From: Turritopsis dohrnii
Taxonomy: Eukaryota; Cnidaria; Hydrozoa; Anthoathecata; Oceaniidae
Direction of reading: 5' to 3'
Assembly (NCBI GenBank): GCA_027922465.2
Contig: BQMF02000279.1
Location: 124,001 to 188,000, forward strand
Length of the DNA: 64,000 nucleotides
Shown here: positions 35,101 to 46,400 of the stretch, one piece after another
How positions within the stretch are numbered: position 1 is the first letter of the stretch
How the letters are laid out: each line of letters starts with the position of its first letter
Translations under genes and position numbers: made by a program
Notes under the pieces: model-generated
Databases searched by the model: none
What the model saw: only the letters and a program-made list of their open reading frames with translations
Told to the model about the DNA's origin: nothing

Positions 35101-38100
35101 TATTTATAGTTTCAGCGGGTTATTACACCAGATTATTGCAATTCAGTAACTTACAGTAAGTTATAATTAAAAATTGCAAATCTTCACTTTTCAGTTGGGA
35201 AGGAATACAAGTGATACTTTGCATGAAGCTATCACAGATTGCTTATGCAATGCGCTGTATACAGCTGGAGTAAGTTCTGATATTTCGAAATTTCAAATAA
35301 AAGCATTTGTGTATTTGTATAATTCTCTTCCCTCTTTGTTTCATCAGGACATAAAAAATCAACTTCCACTTGCAGAAGCATGTTTTTCTTTTGTCACCCG
35401 TACCCTGCCTGCTGAATTTGAATCAGCATCAAAGGATAGTGATTTAGACAAGTAATTTGTTTGAATATTCTTTCCATCCCCTGATGCAGTTAATTCGATA
35501 TTATTGATATCCCGTTTCGTGTTGTAGATCAATAAATTACGCCAGAATTTTTACCGAAATGGCCGAGGCATTCTTAGAACCATTGCTGACCACACCAGGT
35601 CAAGTAAGTTGTCAAACTTTCATCATTTCGCCAGGCAAATTTGTTGATGCACTGTAGAGGAGCCAATTTTTATAGAAAGGCACACTAGTATACGCGCTAT
35701 TTTCAACTTCTTCGCAGTGAGTTTAAGATGATTTTCCCATTGATACTAATTCTTCCAGATTTACGCTTTTATATATGATCTGAAAAAAATTTTTTGCTTT
35801 TTTCTGTTACAGGGTCCTGGAAATTTACAGACTTTGGATTTAGTATTGTCTTGCACTACGCATCCTAATTATGAGGTGAGATTTTAGCCATTCCTTATTT
35901 CCATTCACCCTGTTATGTGAAATGAATGTAAATTGTGTTTTCTGATTTTATGTACAGGTTGCTGAGATATCTTTTAACTTTTGGTATCGTTTCTCAGAAA
36001 ATGTTGATACTAATTGTCCTCCCGAACAGCGAAACCTTTTCAAGCCATACATACAGAAGCTGATTTTTCACTTATGCGGAATATGTCAGTTTGAAGATAC
36101 CCATGTAAGCAAACAACAACTACACCGATCTTTGTCAATACTTTTCTTCTATATCACACAGTCAGTGACAAATTCTACGTCGATATTGGCTGTCAAATAG
36201 ATTCATTTTTATGTTTTGATTTCTTTTAGGAAGGTGTACCAGGAAGAAATGACGAGTTTCAGGAGTTTCGACTACGCGTTCTTGATGTTATACATGACGT
36301 TGTGTTCATCATTGGTTCGGCAGAGTGTTTTGCACAGGTCTTTAGGGCTTCAACATCCATCAAATCAGCCGATTCGCGTAAGCATAACAATTTGTTTTCC
36401 TTCATTCTCTTTTAGATATTTCAAAGTCTGCAAGGTTTCACAAGTCAATGGAATAAATTAGAAGCTGGCTTATTTTCTATGAACCCCATGACCAAGTTTC
36501 TGAACAGGTAAAAAAACATTTTTTTTCACATCTTATAAAAAGTTATAAATTCAAATAAAATAGGTTAAATAATTATCTTCTCTATTTTCTCTTCACAGTC
36601 AAGACCCTACCCCTGGTTATGTTATCCAAATGATTTTAAGTCTTCCGAAAGATGTACATATAATGTTGAAGCACACTTGCATTGTGCTGTTAGGAGATCT
36701 CTCGATGTGGATGGCTCCACACACTCAATTCCATGGTAAGAAATTGCAGTGTCTAATCTTAAGATTTTATCTGGATGTCAGTGTCGGGCCATTGACAGCA
36801 TTGGTTTTAGAATTTTTGGTGGCCTGAAGGAAATTTTAATGGCCCGATAAGTCAATATTCAATAACTCTACAATTTCATTTGGACATGCTTAGAAATATC
36901 AAAGAAAAATAATTATAAAACATTATAAAACTCAAATCTCTTGTAATGGAATTTTTTAAGTCATATTTACAATATTTATATACCTATTTTTTTGCCTGTC
37001 CAAGTCGGGCCACTACATCACTGGTTTTTCAAAATTTTTGGTGGCCCGAACCGATTTTGGACTGTCTCAGACAGTCAGGCCACCGCTAAGATTAGACACT
37101 GAATGGTTTGTCATCATATTTAAAATAAATCAGTCTTTCAACTGTAAGATATACTACTATGTCGATCATCATTCTACCAAAGTGTTGGAGCTGTCATGCA
37201 ATGTTTCTTTTAGATCAAGTTTTTCAATTTTTGTTGGATAGTTTACATAAACCTGAGCTTGCACAAATGGGTGCATTCGCCCTTTCGAAATTTTGTCAAA
37301 GCATGAGCAAAACTATGAATAAAATGTTCACAATTTTGTTAGAGGTATTTCTTTATCGGATCCAATAGCGTTTTTCTAATTCAACCTGTCTAGGCTTTTT
37401 ATGAAGAGCCATATAAAGTTTTTATGAATTTATTTGTTAAGGTATCAAAAGCTGTTCAGTCTCTTCCCATCGACAATGATGGGGTGATTAGTATCCTGAC
37501 AGGTAAGAAGCAACACCCTTTCAAACAGTTTTGTTACACATTTTGGTTCAACAGATCATTAATCAATGAAGCAATTTGAGAAAGTCAAAAATTGTGTTGT
37601 TTTTCTTGCTAGGTTCTGCTCTAGTTTTATCCAAAATGCCAGCCAATGTTATTACAGATGGGTTGATGCATTTGTGTACACCACATGTGCAACCTTTATA
37701 CGAGGTAACGAATTTTAAGCATTTTTTGTAGTGATAAAAATGATAATAAAAAGCACATAAAATAATAAAATATTTTGGTACACAGAAATTGAATACTGAA
37801 ATCCTTCTAGATTTTTTTGTATCTTGTTTAAGATTGTTAAATCCACATCATCAGGCGACCCTGTCAAGTATCTAGACCGATTAGCTTGCATATTTCGGTA
37901 GGTACTAGCTTTATCCATTTACTCCATCAATAACAAACACGACCCTGAATGAATTTCAGGGTTATTATGATCTGCTCTGTAGTACCAGGTTGATGTGTTT
38001 AAAATTTTTCTTTCAGGTACTTGGTTTTTCTTCAGTACTATTTTGCAGTGACTAGCAAAAAATTGCCATTGTTCAGAATCAAACATTTTTGTTTTCTTAT

Positions 38101-40002
38101 TTTAGGAATATACAAGTAAATGTAAGCAATCAGGAGGAACATCCCTGTAAGAAAGTTATCGAGCAGGTAAGTTACAATGTTTTTTTTGTTTGCAACTCAA
38201 AAGACAGATGCGTAACTGTCTGACACTTGACACTTTGTCTAGCTATGGGATTTATTTACACTGGTTGTTAAAAAATATAAAGCTGATGACCGTATCATGG
38301 AGAGGCATTTCAGGTAACTTGATCGGTTAGATTAGTTGACTGCTGTAGTACTGTTTCATTTTACTAAAACTAAATCTACTTTTGTAGATGTATTCGGTTT
38401 GGTATCAGATGCATTGGACAAGATTTCATGCATTTAATGCATCCATTGGTTGAACTTGTATGTGATGAATTCATAAGCCTTCAATGACTTTCGGTGCCTA
38501 TGTCAAGTGTGATATATTTACTTTAGATGGTTGGGTTATATGGAGAGTTTCAACATTCTTGTCTTCTGTACATTGGTAGTGTATTGGTCGATGAATATGG
38601 AAGCAAAAATTCAGAGAAAATTTTATTGCATATGCTTAAAGTAAAATTCTATATTTTTTATTCAAATACATGAAGACTAGTCAATGATATAATGATATAT
38701 AACTGTATCTTTATATTTCGAAATGTTAAATGATGTTATTGTACTTGAAAATGGCTGTCGCACAACTGAAACGTCATGAATAAAAAACTTAAAAAATGAC
38801 TGTTGTGTTTATTTACTTTACATTGATGATAGTGATTGACACACTGCTTATTTTAGCAATTCATTGAACCAACTTTCAAAATGTTGTCTCAAGAAAATGG
38901 TTTGTTTAATCACCCAGACACTGTTGATGATTTTTTTCGTCTGTCAATACGGTAACATATATTTGGTCCCATCCACCTACAAAGTGAGTCTTTTCCATGA
39001 GAACAGTTCTGTAATTACAAAAATTGTGTTTTTGTTAGATTTCTTCAACGATGCACATTATCATTCCTTAAAGCTGAATCTACAGATACGATTGTGCAAC
39101 TTGCTGTCGCTGGTATTTCGCTGAATCATCGTGAAGCCAACCAATCAGTGATGAAGTTTTTTATAGAACTTATCAAGTGCACAAATGTGGAGCAAGTAAT
39201 AACAGAATACTTTTACATATAATACATGTCTTTGTTATTTATTCATAAAAATATAAATTATAGCCAATTACTTACACATTAACGTACGATCATAATATGA
39301 ATGATTCCTGTAATGATCATCTGTAATTGTAGTCATTTTTTACAATGTTATGTTTAGGGTAAGGATGAATTCAATGAGGCTAAAGCAAGGGTATCATCTG
39401 TCGAAGGATTGTTGGGAAAATATGGACAAGATATTGTTAATGGTTCGTCCCGATAGCATAAACATTGTCACTCTAAACTTAATCACCTTTCATATCACTG
39501 TTTACTTTGTATATTTTTTTCTTCTTGTTTGAAGGTTTGACTGCAGCTTGTGCTGGTGGTTTGCCGGTTCATTTACTGCCTGACGCATCAGATGTATTAT
39601 GGGAAATGTTGCAATTTTGTCAAAGAGTATGTTTAAGGCTTTCAGTGATGAAAATGGTTTCGTTTTATCTATTGGTGAAAATTGTTTTTTGTTGTATTTT
39701 AACAAATTGAATTTTTTTTCTCTAAGCCTACATGCTTATGGTTTAAAAATGCCTTATCAGCATTACCATCTCACAACGCATCTGGTTCAATCAATGCGAC
39801 GCCAGAACAAATTGAGTGGTTCTACGAATCAGTTACGAGGTATTATCTGTGTTTTTTTTTTTCAGGTCTACATTCAGCAACCTCATTGTATAAATTTGAT
39901 ATCTGTTTTAGTGGCTAATGTGTCACAACATTTTAATATATCTCATTTTACAGGCTTCTCATTTTGACATACACGATTGCCTTCGCGCGCGCCATCACGT
40001 AG
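26185..40002 (+). CDS. TNPO3: Transportin-3 (nuclear import receptor)
   Basis: Exon ends: 26185-26298, 26461-26550, 26640-26681, 26863-26931, 27364-27437, 27954-28017, 28121-28213, 28666-28713, 31554-31649, 35195-35269, 35348-35451, 35528-35603, 35813-35875, 35958-36104, 36230-36337, 36416-36507, 36599-36735, 37214-37344, 37442-37502, 37613-37704, 37833-37897, 38106-38166, 38243-38313, 38389-38458, 38527-38640, 38857-38951, 39039-39195, 39358-39442, 39535-39626, 39727-39839 and 39954-40002. Total 2748 nt, about 915 aa; the human protein has 923. Colinear family landmarks include [58 protein letters not shown] and ASDVLWEML. An importin-beta HEAT-repeat carrier for SR-rich splicing factors. 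The last short exon does not resemble the human C-terminus and is provisional. One intron (31650-35194) carries a Penelope-like element. Confidence 0.95.
28290..28545 (+). repeat. tRNA-derived SINE (family 1)
   Basis: A B box GGGTTCAAATCCC lies around 28343, and an A-box-like GCATAACGGTAACG lies upstream. A GC-richer body follows. Found in a transportin-3 intron; the body differs from the SINE at 58994. Confidence 0.6.
29611..30170. mobile_element. MITE with GAGTGTGTTTACATGAGAGC ends
   Basis: Inverted ends GAGTGTGTTTACATGAGAGC / GCTCTCATGTAAACACACTC, with CAAACCGGTTTGA inside both. A TTA duplication flanks it (29608-29610 and 30171-30173), suggesting PIF/Harbinger mobilisation. It is 560 bp. 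The TTTACATGAGA and CCGGTTTGA words recur internally, so short open frames within it are fortuitous. Confidence 0.8.
31160..31206 (+). repeat. GGA/GAA purine tract
   Basis: A low-complexity run of GGAGAAGGAGAAGAAGAAGG followed by GGA repeats, in the long transportin-3 intron. No other function is apparent. Confidence 0.8.
31912..35106 (+). mobile_element. Penelope-like retroelement (degenerate, EN+)
   Basis: 3.2 kb, bounded by the 12-bp target duplication TAGTTTCAGCGG. The 5' side has an inverted copy (31912-32206) of the same terminal sequence that occurs in direct orientation at 32207-32336 and again at the 3' end (34845-35106). This inverted-plus-direct pseudo-LTR arrangement is characteristic of Penelope elements. 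The coding region between encodes reverse transcriptase and a GIY-YIG nuclease but is frameshifted. Confidence 0.92.
32344..34753 (+). pseudogene. Penelope-like RT + GIY-YIG polyprotein, frameshifted
   Basis: The coding sequence runs through at least four frame segments: about 32344-32550, 32550-32700, 32675-33470 and 33470-34753. At least three frameshifts break it. The last segment (422 aa) contains RT motif A ([13 protein letters not shown]), motif B ([17 protein letters not shown]) and motif C (RYVDDTFAF). A C-terminal GIY-YIG endonuclease follows (VYKYQC, then [13 protein letters not shown]). YVDD and the GIY-YIG signature residues are intact, so inactivation appears due to the frameshifts alone. 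It lies in the sense orientation in the transportin-3 intron. Confidence 0.92.
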
Positions 40003-43000
40003 GTAAAATATACTTGTGTACATGAAAAATCACGTAAGCAAAAAATCTGTTGGAATTCTTGTGTCTTCTGTTATCGCTCAGGAGAGTGTGTTCCCATATA
40101 TGCTCCACTAAAGCAGTCTTGTCAATGAAGACAGGGCTTTAGCTAGCTCTGTCGTACCGCATATAATGCGTTATTCCCAATTGTCAGAAAATTCCCAAAT
40201 TTGTATACAATATGTTTTCCCACTTGATAAAATTTTAATATTTTTTTGTTATTATAGGAAAAAGTATTTAATGTGTTAATAAATACTTTACAGGCCGAAT
40301 TTACTATACGTGGTATTGAGTACGTAAACAAATTTGCAAAAGAAAATACATCCATAACTAATGGATGAAAAAATCAACTAAACTAAGAAAACAATGCTGA
40401 AAGTCAGCTGGCTGAGATTTATTTTCTAAATTTCTAAATTTCTTGTTCTTCCAGTTCAACTTCTTCTTTTGTTTGCATCATTTCATTTTAAATGAGTTGC
40501 ATCAATGATGTTTTAGTTATTATTTTGAGAGTAAGTTTCGTAAATCTCTGTTTGTGGAAACCTCGGTTAAACTTCCATTTCACTGATTATAAAGAGAGTG
40601 GAAACTAAGATGCTTTTTAATTTCATTGAATAACACGAAAGTGAGTCCTGCTGGTACCACTTATGTTTCAAAATTACCTTACCAACGGTGGCCATTCTCA
40701 AATTGGTGAATAATCACTTCGATCATTTTAAAATGATAAATGACAAATGATAATTTTTTTAATCCTTTAAAAAATGATGAGAACATCTGTTTACACAATC
40801 ATTTATGATTACAACATTTTTATAAAAGTTCTATGGTAAAAGAGTACTTTTCAGTCATGGACTCCGGCGACAGGCAACGTATTTGTTGCTGTTATGTCCA
40901 AATGACGAGAAAGGGGGAAAATTAAAGGCAGAAATGAAGACATTGGGTGAAACCTTGGCTTCAAAAACGAAACTTCTTAGGAATTTATAACATGCTTGTG
41001 AAGGAATTTCAAGCAGAAAATCTTTATGAATATTCAAAGTTGTTAAGAACTTTGCCAGAAAATTTTGAAGAAATATTAAGTTTAATAAGTCCATCTATCG
41101 AGAAACATTGCACAGTAATGCATTATACTCTTTCCTCTTTGGTCCTTATGTTTGTAATTTGTGGACGAAACATTCCACAAACACTCCTCTTCCTGCCACA
41201 AATTAATAAATTGGTCAGTTGATGCTAACTTAACCAACAACATGTTTATTTAATATGCAGACTTTATATGCAACACTTTGTTTTTCTCCTTCATAAGCTG
41301 CAAAAACTCATCTCGTGACTATAATAAAGTGAGTAAAACAATAGAACTAACGTAATTCAATAGAGAAATTCCATCATTTTTTTAAATGAAAACTCAAACA
41401 TGTTTGAGTAATCATTTTTAAATGACAGTTGAAAATGACGGGTACTTTTCGTCATTTTTTGAGCGCTTACACAATTAGTTTTGATCATTTAAAAAATGTC
41501 ATTTTAAAATGATCATGTATTTTAGCCTTTATACCTAAGTTATCCTTCATTGTCAATTGAGCACTAAAACTAATATAATAAGTTGAGCATGTTTTTAAAG
41601 AGTATCTACCTGCATGATTAAAAAAGCGTCTTAACTAACTCTAGGAGCACACCTCATAATGACTGGCTTCTGGAAAGAAAAAATCTATTGGTCAAAAAAA
41701 TGAATGAAAAAAAAATGATGAAGTTAATAATGTTGGGTTGTTATTTATATGCTCAAAAGTCACAGAAAAGTTGATTTTAAAGACATTTTAGAGAGTCAAG
41801 ATTCCAAAATTTTACACTTAGTGCACCGTACGCGATTGCGTATGTATGGAGATTTATGTGCGTGATTTACCGCGTCAGCACACTTTCCAAAAATGAGAAG
41901 CCTGATTTTACTGTGTCTGTTAACAAGTACCAAGGAAAACCTAGTGGTTTGCACAACGTTCAAACGAGCATTTCAATCTCATTTGTTTATGAAATAACCT
42001 TGTGGAAATTTTACCGACGCATTGTCCATTTTTCATGCAGTGCGACATCCGTGAAAGTGCTGTGGAAGGAATTCCGAGAATTTTCGAAGTACTTCAAGTA
42101 ACATGGTTTGATCCTTGAGTTTCTGGAGAGTCTAAACAAATGTGTTAAGCGGCAACTTCGGAAAAGGTTGTTTTGTTGGGTGTCTTTTCTGTGTTACCAG
42201 AGTTCTGCTTTTGCTGTCGTGATATCAAATGTCAGTGGCAATCCTTGGTTTGATGTCGAACCATGCGAGTTTTATCGAGTTTTACTGCAAAGATGTCTAA
42301 TGAAAATGTATATGAGATTGATGATAATGAACTTTATCAGAAGAGGAACATTATTACTTTTTATAAAATCCAAAACATGGCTTGGACATCCATGTTCTGT
42401 AATTTTAAACATGCTAAGAATTAGCATTTATTTTCTAGAATATAGTTGATTTATTCAGTCCTTCATGAAATCTTTGTGGTTTTTGTGCACAGAGAATTAT
42501 TGTTTATTTTGTTGTTTAAGAAACTGAGGTCTTGCTGAACTTGTTCTTAAAAGAGCACTTGAGAACAATGTTGTAGTTCTTCGAGGATTCAAAAGTTCTT
42601 GTTTTGTTGCTGCTTTAATTCTTTGTGTCATTGGAACAACTATCTTTTAGTATACCCATAATTCATAGTTCTGCAGACACAGTCAGAGTATTGCAAAGAG
42701 CTATTGCGAAGAAACAAATTCAAAATATGGGCTGGCTGTATGAAGAAAGATATTGTGCTGCCTCAAAAATAATCTAGTTTTGTAGTATCTGTAAGCAACT
42801 AAAGTTATTTTATTATAAAATCTATGATTAAAAAAACCAAAAAAAAAACATTCTCTTCATTTTATTAATTCGATTTTTATTTCTGTTTTTTCTAAAAGTG
42901 TATCTTCAAGTTAGTGCAATTAGTTTTCTTGTTTTCTACATACTGTGATGTTTTTCTTTTTTTAAATAAGATGGAAAAGCTCTAAAGATTGATTTCCCTT

Positions 43001-43453
43001 CAAACAGACTGAATGACCAAAACATTTTACAACCGAATAAACGAGTACAAATAGCAGAGCATGCCAGTATTTTGCTGACTCATTAGCCATTGTTTACTTG
43101 ATTGTTTCTTTATTTCAACAGTTATGTTGTTCTTATTTGGGCGACAGTTGATTGCCATGTCATGTTTGTTGTCGAGATATTCATTTAATTCCTACAAAAC
43201 TGAAAACTTCGTCTGAAACATGTTTTCTCTCCATGTGAACACACTATTTTTTGTTTTTTATTAAGCTGTTAAAGGCATCGAAAATCTAACTGTATTTCTA
43301 GATTGAAGTCCATATTTTTGTGCTTTCAAAAGATCCTGTGTCTGTTAAATAAACGTTTTCTTTCACTAAGAACGTTATTAAATTAAAATCAAACTTTTCT
43401 TCTTTCTTGTCATAGATCTTAAGTAAAATTGTTAAAAACATAAATCTTCCACA
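40003..43453. other. Intergenic between transportin-3 and TRAPPC13
   Basis: Holds the transportin-3 3' UTR (candidate AATAAA at 40279-40284), a Harbinger-like remnant at 40721-41514 and the presumed TRAPPC13 promoter. Open frames at 41856-42449 show no recognisable family. Confidence 0.5.
40721..41514 (+). mobile_element. PIF/Harbinger-like remnant
   Basis: GATCATTTTAAAATGA at both ends in inverted orientation, with further ATCATTTAAA-type words inside. At about 40988-41112 a plus-strand frame reads NMLVKEFQAENLYEYSKLL, then RTLPENFEEILSLISPSIEK. This resembles the N-terminal region of HARBI1-type nucleases, in which a helical segment ends in ...L..I.P.I.K. The catalytic DDE part is absent. 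Confidence 0.45.
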
Positions 43454-46400
43454 ATGCAGGAACCATACAAAGAAAGAGATAACCTGTTGATTTTGAAAGG
43501 TAAATTCATAACTAACGTTTTCAGAACAAAAAATACCAACTCTTGCAAGACACTGCATTTTTTCATTAAGTCAACATTTTTCTTTGAACCTAGTAATGCG
43601 CTTGACAAAGCCCACAATCAAACCACTTGTTCATATTCCATGTGAAGAACAAAATTTACCTGGTATGTTTTTTATGTTCAGAGATGAAAAATTCCCAATT
43701 TATTTGTCTACGCATTAATATTTTGTGTAATTGTGTCTTTTGTCTCGTTTTTTTTTTTAATTTTTTTTATCTTTTTTTATTTTGCTTTCCTTTTACACAT
43801 AGGCAATATCTTCCACTCTGTCATGATGTCTGATATCGCTGCTACCAAAGGAGCTGAAAATTTAGCATGTGGAGAATTGCTGTCTTTACCACAATCATTC
43901 GGGTAATGCTTTCGAAACATTATGGTTTATTTGTTTATTTATTATGTTCAGACGCTTACATCAATACAGCAACTGCTTCTTTAAAGATATTTCTTTCAAA
44001 TAGTTTGATAACTTTTAATCTTATTACATGTGCTTGGCATCACTTGTCAATAAATCAAGCCTTGATATTGGAATACATGCAACCCTGATGATTTCTCATT
44101 GCAAATGGGCACCAAAGTTCTGTAAATGTTAGCTGCTTTAATCAATCTCTGCATTTGTTTTCTCGTAGGAGTATTTATCTAGGCGAAACCTTTTCTTGTT
44201 ATGTCAGCATTTTAAATGATAGCAACCAAGTGTGTAAAGACATTTCACTCAAAGTGAGCATCTCTTTGTAGTCGTGAATTTATTTGTCTTGTGCCAGAAA
44301 CTGCAACAAACCCTTTTCTTCAAGACTGACATCCAAACAACATCACAGCGGTTTCAGCTGACAGCAAGTCACCCGAAATCTTCTTTGTCACCGGATAACA
44401 GTATTGATGAAGTCTTGAATTATGAAGTCAAAGAGTTAGGAACACATATGTGAGTTCTGCACTTGTATAAAAATATCAATTGTCAAAAATGAGAAGCCAA
44501 TGTTTAATCATTTTATTTCAATGCAAAAATTTGAACTGAATTTACATTATATATTTATAACATCACACCAGAATTTGAAACTTAGAAAGACTGCAAAAAA
44601 AGAAGGCCCTCATAATATTTACATGTAGTAGTGTTGAAAATTCGAGAATTTTATTGGGGCCCGTTAGGGCCTGATATAAAATTCTGATTTTATGAGATAA
44701 AATCAGAAGCCGATTTCATTATGCCGAATGGACCTGTATTTGTTACAGGTGTCCTTTCAAGGGAAAGGATCTTTATTGTGAAACAAGCAAATTATAAGAG
44801 GGGTTTCCAGAGTGAGAAATGAGACTGAAATATATGTTTAACTAGCGTTTATTACTTCATGAACAAGATATATGATTTCTACTTTTTCCTCCATCGTCCA
44901 CCACGATAACCACCACCACGATTTCCACCACGATGTGCACCTATTTACAGAGAATAAGAAATATTAGTTTTTTGCGTGTAAATAAGTGCGTTGATTTCCT
45001 TGTGGGAGGTTGTAAGGGTGGGAAATGAAATCGGCTTCTGATTTTATCTCATAAAATCAGAATTTTATATCAGGCCCTAACGGGCCCTAATGAAATTCTC
45101 GAATTTTATTTCGGTAAAATCCAAGCCGATTTCATTATGCCGAATGGACCTGTATTTATTACAGGGCCTTACGGCAGGACATCCTTGTTCAAAGCTGCTG
45201 AAAGCAATGTAGTTTGATATTGCTGGCCTGGGCTAATAATCGTTTTGTGGTAATGTCTTTGCCAGACCGATTCACACTTCCAGTTTCCCATTTTAAGAAT
45301 TTCCTTAATAGGGGTGCCCAAGATCTTTCCTTTAGAAGAGGTGGCACCACGGACCGAGTGTGCCTGAAAAATACTAGTGTCTATTCCTGACATGGCTAAT
45401 GTTTCTTTAATCCATCTTGCTATGGTGGGGGTGCTTGCTGGCCCATGTGGTTTTACATGACACAACAATAACTGAGAGTGATTGTTTGATCTCCATGTTT
45501 GAGTTACCTCTAAATAATGCTCTAGGGCTGTGTATGGGCATAAATCTGTATCATGGGGAAAAGGAAAAAATTTTATCGGTGGCGGATTCTTCCCCTGCTT
45601 TGAATGTTTGACAGTTTTCCCTAGTTGAAATTTGTATTCTTGGTTGGTTTTAGTCATAAATCTTATGTCAAGGGTTTTTAACTCTGATGATCTGGTTGTA
45701 GCTGTTAGTGCTAACAGCATGGCGAGTTTAAGAGTTAGCTCTTTAGCGCTTAACTCCACATAGGGTGACATCTTTTTTAGTTGTAGAAGTACTCGTTCTA
45801 CATCCCACACTGATGTATACCTAGGTTGCGGTGGTCTTTCGTTAGAGACTCCTTTTAATAGGGCAACTACTTTCGGATGTGTTCCTACTTTATATCCTTC
45901 TATGGGCTCGTGAAACGCTGATATTGCTGATCTATGATTGTTGATGGTACGATATTCATATTTTTGAGAATAAACGTCTGCCAAATAATTTAGTATAATG
46001 TCTAAAGAGCACTGAAGTGGATCAGCTTGTTTTTGATTACACCAGCTACTAAATTTCGTCCAGGCTGAATGGTAATTGCGTCTTGTTCCCTCCCTCCTAG
46101 TTTTTGAGATAAGTGTGGTAGCTTGTTCTGAAATTCCTTTTGTTTTGCTTTCTTCCCTGATACAAGCCATGCTGCTAGATGCAGTGTCTGGTTCTAAATT
46201 AATGAGTGGTTGTTCCCTTCTGAGTTTGTGAGCAGATGATTGGTTTGAGGTAGAAGGACTGGACTTCTTATTGACATTTCCAGAAGGAGAAGATACCATG
46301 TCTGAGATGGCCATACTGGTGTAACAATGATCATGTTGTTTTGATGATATGATGTTTTCGCTAGGGTTTTCCCTATTAGATTGAACGGCGGGAATGCATA

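Larger units (their letters stand above)
31676..35124. mobile_element. MITE split by a Penelope-like insertion
   Basis: The left end AATAAGCCGCTGAAAATACC and the right end TTTCAGCGGGTTATT are inverted copies. An inner pair (GTCTTCTACATTATCTATCA and complement) spans 31707-31892. The right terminus is duplicated, and the two copies of TAGTTTCAGCGG (31900-31911 and 35107-35118) enclose the Penelope-like element. The original MITE was therefore about 240 bp. Confidence 0.8.
44637..45108 (-). mobile_element. DIRS-related foldback element
   Basis: Arms of about 84 bp (44637-44720 and 45024-45108) are almost perfect inverted copies, both carrying GGGCCCGTTAGGGCCTGATA-type sequence. Next to the left arm, CCGATTTCATTATGCCGAAT and CTGTATTTGTTACAG are shared with the terminal repeats of the adjacent DIRS-like element, so the two are related. 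Its loop contains a short RGG-coding exon with a polyadenylation signal. Confidence 0.75.

Noticed and set aside
39861..39895. Alternative last exon of transportin-3 starting at 39866
   Set aside because: It would need a 26-nt intron, below the usual minimum. The acceptor at 39952-39953 was preferred, though the terminal residues remain uncertain.
41856..42449. Two adjacent open frames (81 and 113 codons) between transportin-3 and TRAPPC13
   Set aside because: No family resemblance, no supported splice structure and atypical composition. Not enough to call a gene.
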